DNA of 64,000 nucleotides from Clostridiaceae bacterium. Lineage in GTDB: Bacteria; Bacillota; Clostridia; Lachnospirales; Lachnospiraceae. The translations under genes were made by a program, and so were the position numbers. The notes under the pieces are model-generated. The model searched no databases. It was not told where the DNA came from and saw nothing but the letters and a program-made list of their open reading frames with translations. Shown one piece after another: positions 1-9,993 of the stretch. Numbering within the stretch: position 1 is the stretch's first letter; every line of letters starts with the position of its first letter. The DNA lies in contig CAJTGE010000013.1 of NCBI GenBank assembly GCA_910575795.1, positions 93,479 through 157,478 of the forward strand. Reading direction: 5' to 3'.

Positions 1-2
1 CA

Positions 3-158
3 AGTGATGTTGTTGATTGGTGCAAAACTAAAATCAGTTCTGTCAATGCCATTATTTCAAGAAATGGAAAAAATTGCTATGTAAACGTGGATAATTGTAT
101 TATAACGATCAATGTATATAGTTATACGATTATAACGGCACATAAGGAAAAGAAATGA
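3..158 (+). CDS. DUF3781 family protein, C-terminal part (5' end outside window)
   Basis: Frame 3 is open from the window edge to TGA at 156-158 and encodes 51 residues. They include DVVDWCK near the start and a YSYTIITAHK ending, which I recognise as the C-terminus of the small DUF3781 proteins common in Clostridia; their function is unknown. The start codon lies outside the window. The codons are AT-rich compared with eno downstream, which suggests an accessory gene. No terminator is evident after it. Confidence 0.6.
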   Translation, partial: SDVVDWCKTKISSVNAIISRNGKNCYVNVDNCIITINVYSYTIITAHKEKK

Positions 159-160
159 AA

Positions 161-188
161 TTGCCTAATCAATATAAAATGTTATAAT
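161..188 (+). promoter_or_regulatory. Candidate sigma-A promoter upstream of eno
   Basis: TTGCCT at 161-166 and TATAAT at 183-188 are 16 bases apart in AT-rich DNA just after the DUF3781 stop. No other gene lies between here and eno, so a transcript from it would cross the structured repeat at 268-405 before reaching eno. A closer promoter in 450-510 cannot be excluded. Confidence 0.4.
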
Positions 189-267
189 ATTCGCTAAAAT
201 TTGGAAAATGTGCAATGAGAACACTTCCCCAAAAAGGAGTTATAATTTAAGGCTTACCATCTATACA

Positions 268-405
268 GCCGGAAGCAGGCGATATATCCGTAAGAAACCC
301 ATAGAAAACCGCCGGCGCTTAGCAAGGTCTTTTCGAGCTTAGCGTCCGCTGCGCTTTTCTCTGACCGAGAGCGCGGTTTCGTCGGATATATCGCCTGCTT
401 CCGGC
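268..405 (-). repeat. Hairpin repeat, copy 1 (covarying arms)
   Basis: Outer arms 268-290 and 383-405 are perfectly complementary over 23 bases. Between them lies a core (about 300-365) that is the reverse complement of the core at 39056-39115, including the word AAGCTCGAAAAGACC. The inner stem is also complementary but differs in sequence from copy 2. It occupies the gap before eno. Short ORFs through it are not credible genes. Confidence 0.8.
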
Positions 406-522
406 GTCCCTTCCGCGGCTTTTCCAGCCAGCAACTTTCCCCCACCGCCTATCCGCGCGAATAAACTAAAAAGAATCGAAGATACTGATACTGTCGAATA
501 CAATTCCAAGGAGGCAGACATC

Positions 523-1812
523 ATGTATAAAGATTTCGAGATTATCGGCGTAAAGGGCCGGGAGATCCTGGATTCGCGGGGAAATCCGACGGTTGAGGCG
601 GAGGTGACGCTGGAGAACGGCGCGACCGGGCGGGCGGCTGTTCCGTCCGGCGCTTCGACCGGGAAATTTGAGGCGGTGGAGCTCAGGGACGGGGACGCGC
701 TGCGCTACCATGGCCAGGGCGTTAAAAAGGCCGTGGATCACATCGGAACCGTCCTGGGCGAGGCGGTTTTGTTTGAAAACGCGCTGGAGCAGCAGACAAT
801 TGACCGTCTGATGCGGAATGCGGACGGGACGGAAAATAAAGGAAAGCTGGGGGCAAACGCGATACTTGGCGTATCAATGGCTGTGGCAAGGGCGGCCGCG
901 GCGGGCCTTGGGATCCCGCTGTACCGCTACCTGGGAGGAATCGGGGCCAGCCGCCTGCCGGTTCCGATGATGAATATTTTAAACGGAGGAAGGCATGCGG
1001 ACAATACGGTGGATCTGCAGGAATTTATGATTATGCCTACCGGGGCCTGCTGCTTTAGCGAGGGTCTGCGGATGTGCGCGGAGATCTACCACACCCTGAA
1101 AAAGGTCTTAAACGAACGGAATTTGAGCACAGCCGTCGGGGACGAGGGCGGCTTTGCGCCGGATCTTAAAAATTCAGAGGAAGTTTTGGAAACCATTGTA
1201 AGGGCTGTGGAACAGAGCGGATACCGCCCCGGGGAGGACATAAAGATCGCGATGGACGCCGCTTCCAGCGAGCTCTACGACGAGGCAAGCGGGCTTTATC
1301 TGTTTCCGGGAGAGAGTAAAATGAGCGGGACGCGGGTGGCCCGCACGGCCGGAGAAATGGTGGATTACTATAAACGCCTGATTCAGAAGTTCCCGATCTG
1401 CTCCATTGAGGACGGCCTTCAGGAGGAGGACTGGGAGGGCTGGCGTCTGATGACAAAGGAGCTCGGTGCGACGGTGCAGCTCGTGGGAGACGATCTGTTT
1501 GTGACCAATACAAAGCGTTTGAAGCGCGGGATCGATGAGGGAGCGGCGAACTCGATTCTTATAAAGGTCAACCAGATCGGCACGCTGACCGAGAGCTTTG
1601 AAGCCATTGAGATGGCAAAAAGGGCGGGCTATACTACCGTGATTTCACACCGCTCCGGCGAAACCGAGGACTCCATCATCGCCGATATCGCCGTTGCCGT
1701 CAATTCCGGCCAGATCAAGACCGGGGCCCCCTGCCGGTCGGATCGGGTGGCAAAGTATAACCAGCTTTTGCGCATTGAAGAACAGATTTCCGGATATTTT
1801 CACAAAAAGTAG
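523..1812 (+). CDS. eno: Enolase
   Basis: This cytoplasmic glycolytic enzyme interconverts 2-phosphoglycerate and phosphoenolpyruvate. At 429 residues it has the normal family length. Visible landmarks are the N-terminal [14 protein letters not shown] motif, SGASTG loop, VGDEGGFAP, the metal ligands in [15 protein letters not shown] and GDDLFVTN, the catalytic lysine in IKVNQIG, and the SHRSGETED signature. ATG 523 follows AAGGAGG at 509-515 (8-base gap). secG begins 57 bases downstream with no terminator between them, so the two are probably cotranscribed. Confidence 0.98.
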   Translation: MYKDFEIIGVKGREILDSRGNPTVEAEVTLENGATGRAAVPSGASTGKFEAVELRDGDALRYHGQGVKKAVDHIGTVLGEAVLFENALEQQTIDRLMRNADGTENKGKLGANAILGVSMAVARAAAAGLGIPLYRYLGGIGASRLPVPMMNILNGGRHADNTVDLQEFMIMPTGACCFSEGLRMCAEIYHTLKKVLNERNLSTAVGDEGGFAPDLKNSEEVLETIVRAVEQSGYRPGEDIKIAMDAASSELYDEASGLYLFPGESKMSGTRVARTAGEMVDYYKRLIQKFPICSIEDGLQEEDWEGWRLMTKELGATVQLVGDDLFVTNTKRLKRGIDEGAANSILIKVNQIGTLTESFEAIEMAKRAGYTTVISHRSGETEDSIIADIAVAVNSGQIKTGAPCRSDRVAKYNQLLRIEEQISGYFHKK

Positions 1813-1869
1813 TTGTACAGAAAGCCAAAGTATGGTATGATACCTTTGTTTAACTACAGGAGGTGTGAT

Positions 1870-2106
1870 ATGATTCGGGGAATCCTTACGGTATTATTTG
1901 TTATAATCTGTATATTTTTATCCGCTGTGATTCTGCTTCAGGAGGGAAAATCTGCGGGCTTAAGCGGCTCCATCGGCGGTATCGCGGACAGCTACTGGGG
2001 AAAGAACAAGAGCCGTTCCATGGAGGGAAAGCTTGAGAAGCTGACCAAATATGCGGCCATCCTCTGGCTTGTCCTTGCGTTCATATTAAATCTGAAGGTT
2101 ATTTGA
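1870..2106 (+). CDS. secG: Preprotein translocase subunit SecG
   Basis: SecG is the small membrane subunit of the SecYEG channel and assists SecA-driven export. The 78-residue product has two hydrophobic segments (about 3-22 and 57-76) joined by a Gly/Ser-rich loop with GLSGSIGG, the usual SecG pattern. I chose ATG 1870 because AGGAGGTG lies just upstream at 1859-1866; the longer reading from 1813 has no ribosome site and would start right after the eno stop. A terminator-like hairpin follows at once. Confidence 0.93.
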   Translation: MIRGILTVLFVIICIFLSAVILLQEGKSAGLSGSIGGIADSYWGKNKSRSMEGKLEKLTKYAAILWLVLAFILNLKVI

Positions 2107-2110
2107 TTCG

Positions 2111-2140
2111 GACACTCCTGGAAACGGGAGTGTTCTTTTT
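2111..2140 (+). terminator. Rho-independent terminator after secG
   Basis: ACACTCC at 2112-2118 pairs with GGAGTGT at 2127-2133, followed by C and a TTTTT run (2136-2140). It ends the eno-secG transcript or attenuates read-through into rnr. Confidence 0.75.
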
Positions 2141-2303
2141 ATGCACACGGGCGCCCGGAAGAACTATATCAGCCCAGAGGAACTATGTCAGCCAGAAGCT
2201 GACGGGCGCCCGGCGCGCAGGCAGAGGAAGATGCGCCTTCCCCTGCCCGGTTGTACAGTCCCGCAAAGGAAAACCAATTTTGTATAAGAGGAGTTTAAAA
2301 AAT

Positions 2304-4469
2304 TTGAAAAAAACAGAGCAGGCCAATGAGCCTATCCGGGAGCCGCAAGAGCAGGAACGCCGGCGCGCGATGCTGCTGGAGCTTGTAAATGATCCGTCGT
2401 ATGCGCCGATGAAGCTGAAAGAGCTGGCCGCGCTTTTGGAGGTTCCAAGGGAACTTAGGGGCGATTTGAAGGCGGCGGTGGACGCGCTTGTGGAAGAGGG
2501 CAGGCTTGGCATATCGGCCAAGGGACGGATCGGGAAGCCGGAGAGCTTTGCGCTGATCGGGATATTTTCGGGCCATCCGAAGGGCTTTGGCTTTGTCGCA
2601 GCCGAGGGGCGCGAAACGGATATTTTTATTCCGGAGGATAAGATCCGGGGGGCGCTTCACGGCGACCGCGTGCAGGTCGTTGTAGAAGAGGAGGCAGCCG
2701 GAAAGCGGGCCGAGGGGCGCGTTGTGCGTATCTTGAAGCGCGCAAATGAGACGGTTGTGGGCGTATACGAAAAGAGCCGGAACTTTGGCTTCGTGATTCC
2801 CGATAATCCAAAGCTTTCCACAGATATCTTTATCCCGCAGGGCTGCGACGCAGGCGCAGTGACGGGCCATAAGGTGACGGTTCGGATCCGTGAATTTCCC
2901 GCGGAGCGGGGGAAAAAGCCGGAGGGCGTTGTGACCGGGATCCTGGGGCATATGGATGACCCGGGCGTGGATATCCTGTCCCTGATCCGGGCGTACGGCC
3001 TTCCTGAGGAATTTCCGGACGCGGCGGAGGAAGAGATAAAGGGCATCCCTTCAGAGGTGCGTGAGGAAGAAACAAAAGGCCGGATGGACCTGCGCGGGCT
3101 TTTGACAGTCACGATTGACGGCGAGGAGGCCAAGGATCTCGACGATGCCATTACCCTGGAGAAAACGGACAGGGGATGGCGGCTCGGGGTGCACATCGCG
3201 GACGTCGCACATTATGTAAAGGAGAACAGCCCGCTGGATGAAGAAGCTTTAAAGCGGGGAACCAGCATTTATCTGACAGACCGCGTGATTCCCATGCTGC
3301 CGCACCGGCTTTCCAACGGGATCTGTTCCTTAAATCAGGGGGAAGACCGCCTTGCTTTAAGCTGCCTGATCGAGGTGGACGAAAAGGGGGCGGCGATGGG
3401 CCACGAGATCGCGGAAACGGTGATCCGGGTGGACCGGCGCATGACGTATACGGCCGTTGAGGCGATCGTTACGGCCCGCGATCCGGCGCTTTGTGAGGAA
3501 TACGCGGAATGTATTTCCCTGTTTGATCATATGAAAGAGCTGGCGGCGCTTCTTCGGGAGCGGCGGATGAGCCGGGGATCCATTGATTTCGATTTTCCGG
3601 AAAGCCGGATTATCCTCGATGAGACGGGCCGCCCGCTGGAGATACGGCCCCGCGAGCGCAACACGGCCACCCGCATCATAGAGGAATTCATGCTTCTGGC
3701 AAATGAAACCGTGGCGGAGGATTATTTCTGGCAGGAAGTTCCCTTCCTGTACCGCATCCACGAGAAGCCTGAGACAGAGAAGATGAAACGCCTGGCCACG
3801 TTTATCCACAACTTTGGCTGTTCGATCCGCATGCCGGGCGGCGAGGCGCATCCCAAAGAGGTACAGAAGCTTTTAAGCCGGATCGAAGGCAGGCCGGAGG
3901 AGGCGCTGATCGGCCGTCTTACGCTGCGCTCCATGAGGCAGGCCAAATATACGACGCAGAATATCGGCCATTTCGGCCTGGCGGCAAGGTATTATACGCA
4001 TTTTACCTCCCCGATCCGCCGCTATCCGGATCTCCAGATCCACCGGATTATCAAGGAAAGCCTGCGCGGCGGCTTAGATGAAGCGCGCCTCGCGCACTAT
4101 ACGGATCTTCTGCCCGGGGTGGCGGCCGCCTGCTCTTCGCTTGAGAGGCGCGCGGAGGAGGCGGAGCGGGAGACGGATAAGCTGAAAAAAGTGCAATATA
4201 TGGAGCAGTACATCGGAGAGGAATTCGACGGTGTGATCTCCGGCGTCGTGGGCTGGGGCTTTTACGTGGAGCTTGCCAATACGGTCGAGGGGCTGGTGCG
4301 CATCCAGGAGCTGAAGGATGATTACTACCGGTTCGACGAGGCCCATTATGAGCTGATCGGCGACCTTCACCGGAACACATATAAACTGGGACAGACGATC
4401 CGCGTCCGGGTCGCGGGCTGCGACCGGGTGGCGAAGACCATTGATTTCATCCCGGTGAAACCCACATAA
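2304..4469 (+). CDS. rnr: Ribonuclease R (RNB-family 3'-5' exoribonuclease)
   Basis: RNase R degrades structured RNA and helps clear non-stop mRNA together with tmRNA-SmpB. The order visible is an N-terminal winged-helix-like region, two cold-shock-type OB domains (IFSGHPKGFGFV and YEKSRNFGFVIP), the RNB catalytic domain with the acidic DGEEAKDLDDAI motif, HFTSPIRRYPDL, and a C-terminal S1 domain. I prefer the TTG at 2304: GAGGAG at 2288-2293 is 10 bases upstream, and the 67 residues of upstream frame are unlike the family. That gives 721 residues. smpB starts 21 bases downstream, the classic pairing. Confidence 0.95.
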   Translation: MKKTEQANEPIREPQEQERRRAMLLELVNDPSYAPMKLKELAALLEVPRELRGDLKAAVDALVEEGRLGISAKGRIGKPESFALIGIFSGHPKGFGFVAAEGRETDIFIPEDKIRGALHGDRVQVVVEEEAAGKRAEGRVVRILKRANETVVGVYEKSRNFGFVIPDNPKLSTDIFIPQGCDAGAVTGHKVTVRIREFPAERGKKPEGVVTGILGHMDDPGVDILSLIRAYGLPEEFPDAAEEEIKGIPSEVREEETKGRMDLRGLLTVTIDGEEAKDLDDAITLEKTDRGWRLGVHIADVAHYVKENSPLDEEALKRGTSIYLTDRVIPMLPHRLSNGICSLNQGEDRLALSCLIEVDEKGAAMGHEIAETVIRVDRRMTYTAVEAIVTARDPALCEEYAECISLFDHMKELAALLRERRMSRGSIDFDFPESRIILDETGRPLEIRPRERNTATRIIEEFMLLANETVAEDYFWQEVPFLYRIHEKPETEKMKRLATFIHNFGCSIRMPGGEAHPKEVQKLLSRIEGRPEEALIGRLTLRSMRQAKYTTQNIGHFGLAARYYTHFTSPIRRYPDLQIHRIIKESLRGGLDEARLAHYTDLLPGVAAACSSLERRAEEAERETDKLKKVQYMEQYIGEEFDGVISGVVGWGFYVELANTVEGLVRIQELKDDYYRFDEAHYELIGDLHRNTYKLGQTIRVRVAGCDRVAKTIDFIPVKPT

Positions 4470-4490
4470 AAACAGGACAGGAGCAGGGAA

Positions 4491-4955
4491 ATGGGAAAAG
4501 AGAGCGTGAAGCTGGTAGCCAATAACAAAAAGGCGTACCATGATTATTTTATAGACGATACCTTTGAGGCGGGGATCGAGCTGTACGGCACAGAGGTCAA
4601 GTCGATCCGCATGGGCAAATGCAGCATCAAGGAGTCCTTTATCAAGATTGAAAACGGGCAGGTATACGTGTACGGGATGCATGTCAGCCCCTATGAGAAA
4701 GGAAATATTTTCAACAAGGATCCCCTGCGGATCAGGAAGCTCCTTCTGCACAGGGCGGAGATCCGCCGCCTTCTCTCGAAAATAAAGGAAAAGGGCTATA
4801 CCCTGGTCCCGCTGAAGGTCTATTTTAAGGGAAGCCTGGTAAAGGTCGAGATGGGGCTGGCGAGAGGTAAAAAGCTCTATGATAAGCGCGAGGATATCGC
4901 GAAAAAGGATGCGCGGCGGGAGATCGAGAGGGGATTTCGCGAAAAGAACCGCTGA
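4491..4955 (+). CDS. smpB: SsrA-binding protein SmpB
   Basis: SmpB binds tmRNA and delivers it to ribosomes stalled on truncated mRNA. The 154-residue product has the family start (NKKAYHDYF), the [16 protein letters not shown] motif, the [10 protein letters not shown] loop and a basic C-terminal tail ([17 protein letters not shown]). It sits 21 bases after rnr. The tmRNA gene it serves is not adjacent but lies at 40512-40853 in this same window. Confidence 0.97.
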   Translation: MGKESVKLVANNKKAYHDYFIDDTFEAGIELYGTEVKSIRMGKCSIKESFIKIENGQVYVYGMHVSPYEKGNIFNKDPLRIRKLLLHRAEIRRLLSKIKEKGYTLVPLKVYFKGSLVKVEMGLARGKKLYDKREDIAKKDARREIERGFREKNR

Positions 4956-4978
4956 CGCGGAAACGGAGGAGATGCGGA

Positions 4979-5590
4979 TTGAAGAAGATCGTTTGTTTTG
5001 GCGATTCCAACACTTATGGCTATGACGCCCGCTCCTTTTTTGGAGAACGGCTTCCGGAAAACGAGAGATGGCCGGAGATACTGGGGGCGCTTTCCGGCTG
5101 GGAGATCATAAATGAAGGGATGAACGGCCGGGAGATCCCCCATGAGCCGTGGGCTCTGGAATCCTTTGACAGACATTTGTCGCGGTGCGGTGCGGTGGAT
5201 CAGATATGGATGATGCTTGGGAGCAACGACCTTTTAAATTCCTATGTTCCGGATATCGGGGCAGTCGGAGAGCGGATGGAGCGGTTTGTAAAGCATGCGC
5301 TGGGCCATCCGCTGGCAGGGGGAGACGGAAGGAAGATCCTGCTGATCGCCCCGCCGCGGGTGGATGTCGGCCGTTTCCGGGAGGAGGACGGCTGTTATGA
5401 CAGGGAATCGGGGAAATTCGGCGCCTGTTATGGAAGCATCGCCTCCCGCTATGGGCTGGATTTTGCGGACGCGGGCCTGTGGGAGCTTCCCCTGGCGCAT
5501 GACGGGGTGCACGTAACGCCGCAAGGCCACAGGAGGATGGCAGAAAAGCTGTGGGAGAGGATGGCAGGGAAGGAGGCCGGAGGCGGATGA
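4979..5590 (+). CDS. SGNH/GDSL-family hydrolase
   Basis: This is a predicted cytoplasmic esterase or lipase of the SGNH fold; no signal peptide is visible. Block I is CFGDSNTYG with the nucleophilic serine, block III is MMLGSNDLL with the asparagine, and block V is DGVHVTPQGH with the catalytic Asp and His. At 203 residues it resembles arylesterases of the TesA group, but the substrate cannot be told. The start is TTG 4979, with GGAGGAG 8 bases upstream; the ATG at 4972 is out of frame. Its stop overlaps the next start (ATGA, 5587-5590). Confidence 0.85.
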   Translation: MKKIVCFGDSNTYGYDARSFFGERLPENERWPEILGALSGWEIINEGMNGREIPHEPWALESFDRHLSRCGAVDQIWMMLGSNDLLNSYVPDIGAVGERMERFVKHALGHPLAGGDGRKILLIAPPRVDVGRFREEDGCYDRESGKFGACYGSIASRYGLDFADAGLWELPLAHDGVHVTPQGHRRMAEKLWERMAGKEAGGG

Positions 5591-6918
5591 GAATCCAGTT
5601 ATCGGATCATTTTACATACAAGCGGCTTTTGCGCTTTGTCATGCCCTCGATTGTGATGATGATCTGCACGTCCGTCTACAGCATTGTAGACGGGCTGTTT
5701 GTGTCCAATTTTGTGGGAAAGACGCCGTTTGCGGCGGTGAACCTGATTTTCCCCTTTCTGATGGCCATGGGGACCATTGGCTTTATGATCGGGACCGGGG
5801 GAAGCGCAGTTGTGGCGATCACGCTGGGAGAGGGGGACCGGGAGAGGGCGAACCAGTATTTTTCATTTCTGATCTATGCCTCGATTGGCCTCAGCCTTAT
5901 TCTCTCGGCCGTGGGGCTTATCGTCCTGCGGCCGGTTTCCGTGATGCTGGGCGCAGAAGGGGCGCTTTTGGAGCACTGCGTGGTATACGGCCGGATTCTG
6001 ATTGCAGGGCAGACGGCTTTTATTTTGCAAAATGTATTCCAGAGCTTTTTTGTGACCGCGGAAAAGCCGGGCTTAAGCCTTAAAATCTCGGTGGCGGCCG
6101 GGGTTGTGAATTTTGTGATGGATTATGTGTTTATCGTGCTGTTTGGCTGGGGCGTGGCCGGGGCGGCGTGGGCGACCCTGATGGGCCAGATCGTGGGCGG
6201 CATCCTCCCGATCGTTTATTTTGCGCGGGAAAATGAAAGCCTTTTGCGGCTGATCCCCTGCGGCTTTAACGGCCGCGTCCTGTGGAAGACGTGTACGAAC
6301 GGCTCTTCAGAGATGCTCTCCAGCCTTTCCGCGTCGGTGGTCAATATTCTGTACAATTATCAGCTAATCCGCATCGCCGGCGAGGACGGGGTGGCGGCTT
6401 ACGGCGCGATCATGTACGTGAATTTTATTTTTGCGGCGATTTTTATCGGATACTCGATCGGCAGCGGGCCTGTGATCGGCTATCATTACGGGGCGGGGAA
6501 CAAAAAGGAGCTTAAAAATCTGTTCGGAAAAAGCCTGGCTGTCATCGGCATCGCGGGAATAGCGCTGACCGCGCTGGCGGAGCTCCTCTCCGCGCCCCTT
6601 ACGCGCGTTTTCGTGGGATATGATCCGGATCTGTACGCCATGACGCGCCACGGATTTTGCCTCTACGCCTTGGCCTTTCTCTTAAGCGGCTTTAACGCCT
6701 TTGGATCCGCTTTTTTTACGGCTCTTGGAAACGGCGTGGTATCCGCGGCGATCTCCTTTATGCGGACTCTTGTGTTTGAGGTGGCAATGGTGTTTTACCT
6801 GCCGGCGCTCCTGGGACTGGACGGGGTGTGGCTGGCCCTTGTGGCGGCGGAGATCCTGGCGCTGGCGGTGACAGGGGCGTTTCTTCTGTGGGGGCGGGGG
6901 AGGTATGGATACATGTGA
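5587..6918 (+). CDS. MATE-family efflux transporter
   Basis: This 443-residue integral membrane protein has about 12 hydrophobic segments and the MATE arrangement, with a FVMPSIVMMI first helix and two homologous halves. It probably exports drugs or metabolites using a Na+ or H+ gradient; the substrate is unknown. ATG 5587 overlaps the preceding hydrolase stop by four bases and has GGAGGCGG just upstream, so translational coupling is likely. The longer frame from 5551 lies inside the hydrolase gene. It is not closely similar to the MATE protein at 43.4 kb. Confidence 0.9.
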   Translation: MRIQLSDHFTYKRLLRFVMPSIVMMICTSVYSIVDGLFVSNFVGKTPFAAVNLIFPFLMAMGTIGFMIGTGGSAVVAITLGEGDRERANQYFSFLIYASIGLSLILSAVGLIVLRPVSVMLGAEGALLEHCVVYGRILIAGQTAFILQNVFQSFFVTAEKPGLSLKISVAAGVVNFVMDYVFIVLFGWGVAGAAWATLMGQIVGGILPIVYFARENESLLRLIPCGFNGRVLWKTCTNGSSEMLSSLSASVVNILYNYQLIRIAGEDGVAAYGAIMYVNFIFAAIFIGYSIGSGPVIGYHYGAGNKKELKNLFGKSLAVIGIAGIALTALAELLSAPLTRVFVGYDPDLYAMTRHGFCLYALAFLLSGFNAFGSAFFTALGNGVVSAAISFMRTLVFEVAMVFYLPALLGLDGVWLALVAAEILALAVTGAFLLWGRGRYGYM

Positions 6919-6982
6919 CGGAGATACCGTCAGGTTACGGTTCACGCATCAGGCAACGCGAGGCGCTGTAACCGCAGCATCG

Positions 6983-7756
6983 TCAGTTCCCGCACTCAAT
7001 ACTGATCGCGTTAAATTGCTCCAGCAGATCCTCAGGCCGCAGGCCCTCTTTCTCCTTCCCGGCCCGATCGATCACGCACTGGCCCTGGTGCATCATCAGC
7101 AGGCGGTTCCCGTATTCCACGGCATAGCGCAGGTTGTGCGTCACCATAATAGCGGTCAGTTTCTTTTCACGGACGATCTGATCCGTCAGATTCATGATCA
7201 CCTCGGCTGTTTTCGGATCCAGGGCGGCTGTGTGCTCGTCGAGGATCAGGAACTCGATGGGGGTCATGGTTGACATCAGAAGCGCCATGGCCTGGCGCTG
7301 GCCGCCGGAGAGAACGCCGACTTTGACCTCCAGCTTATCCTCCAGCCCCAGGCCGAGCGCGGAGAGGAGCTCGCGGTAGAGGCCGATGCGTTTTTTGTTG
7401 GTTCCCCTGCGCAGGTTAAAGGACTTGCCCTTGGTGTCCGCGATGGCCATGTTTTCGAGGATGGTCATATTCGGGCAGGTGCCCATGGCCGGGTTCTGAT
7501 ACACGCGGCCGATGATGCGCTGGCGCTTAAAGTCCGGCATATTTGTGATATCCGTTCCGTTTACGAGGATGCGCCCGGCGTCCAGGGGGATCGTGCCGCA
7601 GATCAGGTTTAACAGGGAGGTTTTGCCGGAACCATTGCTTCCCACAACCGACACGAATTCGCCCTGGCGGATGGTCAGGTTAAAATCCTCAAACAGGCAC
7701 ATCTCATTTACAGTTCCCTGATTATAATATTTTTCCAGATGAATTAATTCCAGCAA
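6983..7756 (-). CDS. trpZ: ABC transporter ATP-binding protein, tryptophan importer (TrpZ-like)
   Basis: This cytoplasmic ATPase energises the importer encoded with the next two genes. It shows Walker A GSNGSGKTS, the Q-loop YQNPAMG, the signature LSGGQRQAMAL, and Walker B FLILDEHTAALD followed by the H-loop VTHN. At 257 residues it is typical. The start is TTG at 7756, with AAGGAGAG about 8 bases upstream. Substrate assignment to tryptophan is inferred from the UGG T-box leader and from the ABC_sub_bind type of the binding protein. Confidence 0.85.
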   Translation of the reverse strand: MLELIHLEKYYNQGTVNEMCLFEDFNLTIRQGEFVSVVGSNGSGKTSLLNLICGTIPLDAGRILVNGTDITNMPDFKRQRIIGRVYQNPAMGTCPNMTILENMAIADTKGKSFNLRRGTNKKRIGLYRELLSALGLGLEDKLEVKVGVLSGGQRQAMALLMSTMTPIEFLILDEHTAALDPKTAEVIMNLTDQIVREKKLTAIMVTHNLRYAVEYGNRLLMMHQGQCVIDRAGKEKEGLRPEDLLEQFNAISIECGN

Positions 7757-7774
7757 AGCGATGCTCTCCTTTCT

Positions 7775-8668
7775 TTATACCACAGACCGGGCATGGACGG
7801 CGTTTCGTTTTTTGCGTTCGCTGACAACGAGAATGAGCAAAAACAGGAGCGATGTGACAAGCTTTAAGTAGAGCGTCTTTAAGCCCGCCGCCATGGCGAG
7901 GGAGACGCACGCCTTGTAGATTATGCTGCCCAGGATCACGGCGGAAGTGGTCTTTAACACGGTGATCCTTGCAAATACCCGGGCGCCGATGATGACGCTG
8001 GCAAGCCCCATTACCATCGTGCCGGTGCCGATAGAGATTTCAAAAAATCCCTTCTGCTGGCAGTAGACGGCCCCGGAGAGGGCGGTCAGGCCATTGGCCA
8101 GGGCCAGCCCCAGAAGCTTTACGCGGCCTTTATCCTTTGCCAGGGAGGTGACAAGCGTCTCATTGTCCCCCGCGGCGCGCAGGAGATAGCCGGAGCGCGT
8201 TTCGAGATAGAGATCCAAAAGCAGTTTTACAACCAGCACGATGAGGAGCAGGATAAGCGGCGTGGAATAGTCCGCCAGGGCGGGCGGCAGCCCGCTTATC
8301 CAGGTATTTTCAAAGATCGTGTCCTGGCTGAAAATCGGGAGGTTGGCCTTGTTGCCCGTGATGGCCAGGTTGATGGAATAAAGTCCTGTCATGACAATGA
8401 TCCCGGAGAGAAGATCCCGGATCCCAAGCTTTACATGGATGAGCCCTGTGACTGCGCCCGCCAGCGCCCCGGCGGCAAAAGCCAGGGGCAGGGTCAGAAA
8501 CGGCGGGACGCCGGCCAGGATCAGGGTGGCCGTTACGGCCGCCCCCAGGGGAAAGGTGCTGTCTACCGACAGATCCGGAAAATCAAGGATGGAGTAGGTG
8601 ATATAAACGCCCAGCGCCATCAGTGCATAAATCAAACCTTCATTTATAACGCCAAGTAGAATGGACAT
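7775..8668 (-). CDS. trpY: ABC transporter permease, tryptophan importer (TrpY-like)
   Basis: This 297-residue membrane protein has roughly eight to nine hydrophobic segments and the branched-chain-permease-like fold of importers paired with ABC_sub_bind lipoproteins; GLIYALMALGVYITY is the first segment. It forms the channel for the substrate delivered by the lipoprotein at 8760-9872. ATG 8668 has AGGAGG 7 bases upstream. It sits between the binding-protein and ATPase genes on the same strand. Confidence 0.85.
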   Translation of the reverse strand: MSILLGVINEGLIYALMALGVYITYSILDFPDLSVDSTFPLGAAVTATLILAGVPPFLTLPLAFAAGALAGAVTGLIHVKLGIRDLLSGIIVMTGLYSINLAITGNKANLPIFSQDTIFENTWISGLPPALADYSTPLILLLIVLVVKLLLDLYLETRSGYLLRAAGDNETLVTSLAKDKGRVKLLGLALANGLTALSGAVYCQQKGFFEISIGTGTMVMGLASVIIGARVFARITVLKTTSAVILGSIIYKACVSLAMAAGLKTLYLKLVTSLLFLLILVVSERKKRNAVHARSVV

Positions 8669-8759
8669 GGCAAACCTCCTGTTTCCGTTTTATATCTGTA
8701 TTTTATGCAACCGGTTCAGGACAACCCGGGCGGTTACTGTTTTATGACGCTTCGCCGCA

Positions 8760-9872
8760 TTACGGCGCAATGTCGTCAAACATTTCCGCAGCCCCTGACA
8801 CAAGGGACTCAGGAAGTGTGATTCCAAGCTGCTCTGCCGCCTTTGTATTTCCATAGAAGGAGCCGCCTTCGATGATTTCAAAGCTCAGTTCGCCGGCCTT
8901 GGCCTCGCCTTTGAGCACCTTCGCCGCCATGCGGCCGGTCTGTTTCCCGAGCTCCACATAATCGAGCCCAACCGAGGCCAGGCAGCCTGCTTTCACCTGT
9001 TCGATCTCGCTTCCGAATACCGGGATTCCCTTCTTTCCCGCGGCGTCCAACACGACCTGCAGGGCGCTGACCACCGTATTGTCTGTCAGGTTATTGATGC
9101 AGTCCACCTTTTCCACGAGCTGATCCGCGGCTAAGGGAACCTCGGCCGTGGAGGAAACGCCGCTTTCTACGATTTCAAAGCCGTACTCCGCGGCGGCGGC
9201 TTTGTATTCCTCAATGGCGGAGAGGGAGTTCACCTCGCTCGTGCTGTACATGATCCCGATCTTTGTCGCGTCTGGCAGAACTTCCCGGATCATGGCGAGC
9301 TGTTCCGTTACCGGGAGCTTATCGCTCGTTCCGGTCACTTCCCCTACAGGGGTCTTATCCGCATTTGCCAGCTCCGCCGCCACGGGATCCGTCACCGCGG
9401 TATAGATAACCGGGAGGCCGCTTTTCCTCGCCGCGCTGTAGGCGCTCTGTGCCATCGGCGTGGCGATCGCGCAGATTAAATCCGCCTTATTGGAGAGGAA
9501 ATTCGCGGCTATCTGGCTGGACGCAGCCCCGTCCGCGTTGGCGTTCTCATACAGGATTGTCAGGTTTTCCCCTTCCACAATCCCTTCCTCCGCGAGCCCC
9601 TGGATAAAACCTTCCCGGCAGTTGTCGAGCGAACCGTGGACGGCGAACTGGCCGATGCCGACGGTGTAATGCGCGCTGCCTGTTTCCCCGCCCGGGGAAG
9701 AAGCATCCGTTTCATCGCCCTGATTGGCCCCGGTTTCCGTCTGCGCCGCACCCTGGGCGGCGGTAGTCCCGGCTTCGGAGGGCGCGCCCTGTTTCGCGGC
9801 GGGAGAGCAGCCGGCCAGGGAAACAGCGGCAACGGCGCCAAGCAGAATAGTTGTAAATGTCTTGTTTTTCAT
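8760..9872 (-). CDS. trpX: ABC transporter substrate-binding lipoprotein (TrpX-like)
   Basis: This is the extracytoplasmic binding protein of the importer. The N-terminus is a lipoprotein signal with lipobox LAGC (Cys about residue 26), followed by a Ala/Gly/Glu/Thr-rich linker and then the ABC_sub_bind (periplasmic-binding-like) domain, with YTVGIGQFAVHGSLD at its start. ATG 9872 is chosen because GGAGG lies 7 bases upstream and the signal peptide begins there, giving 370 residues. It is the first gene behind the T-box leader, so all three genes should be induced when charged tRNA-Trp is scarce. Confidence 0.87.
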   Translation of the reverse strand: MKNKTFTTILLGAVAAVSLAGCSPAAKQGAPSEAGTTAAQGAAQTETGANQGDETDASSPGGETGSAHYTVGIGQFAVHGSLDNCREGFIQGLAEEGIVEGENLTILYENANADGAASSQIAANFLSNKADLICAIATPMAQSAYSAARKSGLPVIYTAVTDPVAAELANADKTPVGEVTGTSDKLPVTEQLAMIREVLPDATKIGIMYSTSEVNSLSAIEEYKAAAAEYGFEIVESGVSSTAEVPLAADQLVEKVDCINNLTDNTVVSALQVVLDAAGKKGIPVFGSEIEQVKAGCLASVGLDYVELGKQTGRMAAKVLKGEAKAGELSFEIIEGGSFYGNTKAAEQLGITLPESLVSGAAEMFDDIAP

Positions 9873-9993
9873 AATTGTTTCCTCCATTTCTGAAATCTAT
9901 CAATCGCGGTGCAAAACCTGTAGGTATAAATCATAAATCCCGTTTTGCGGGGAGACGCCGGCCGGCGCGGCTTTCTTATGGCGGGGCTGTGCA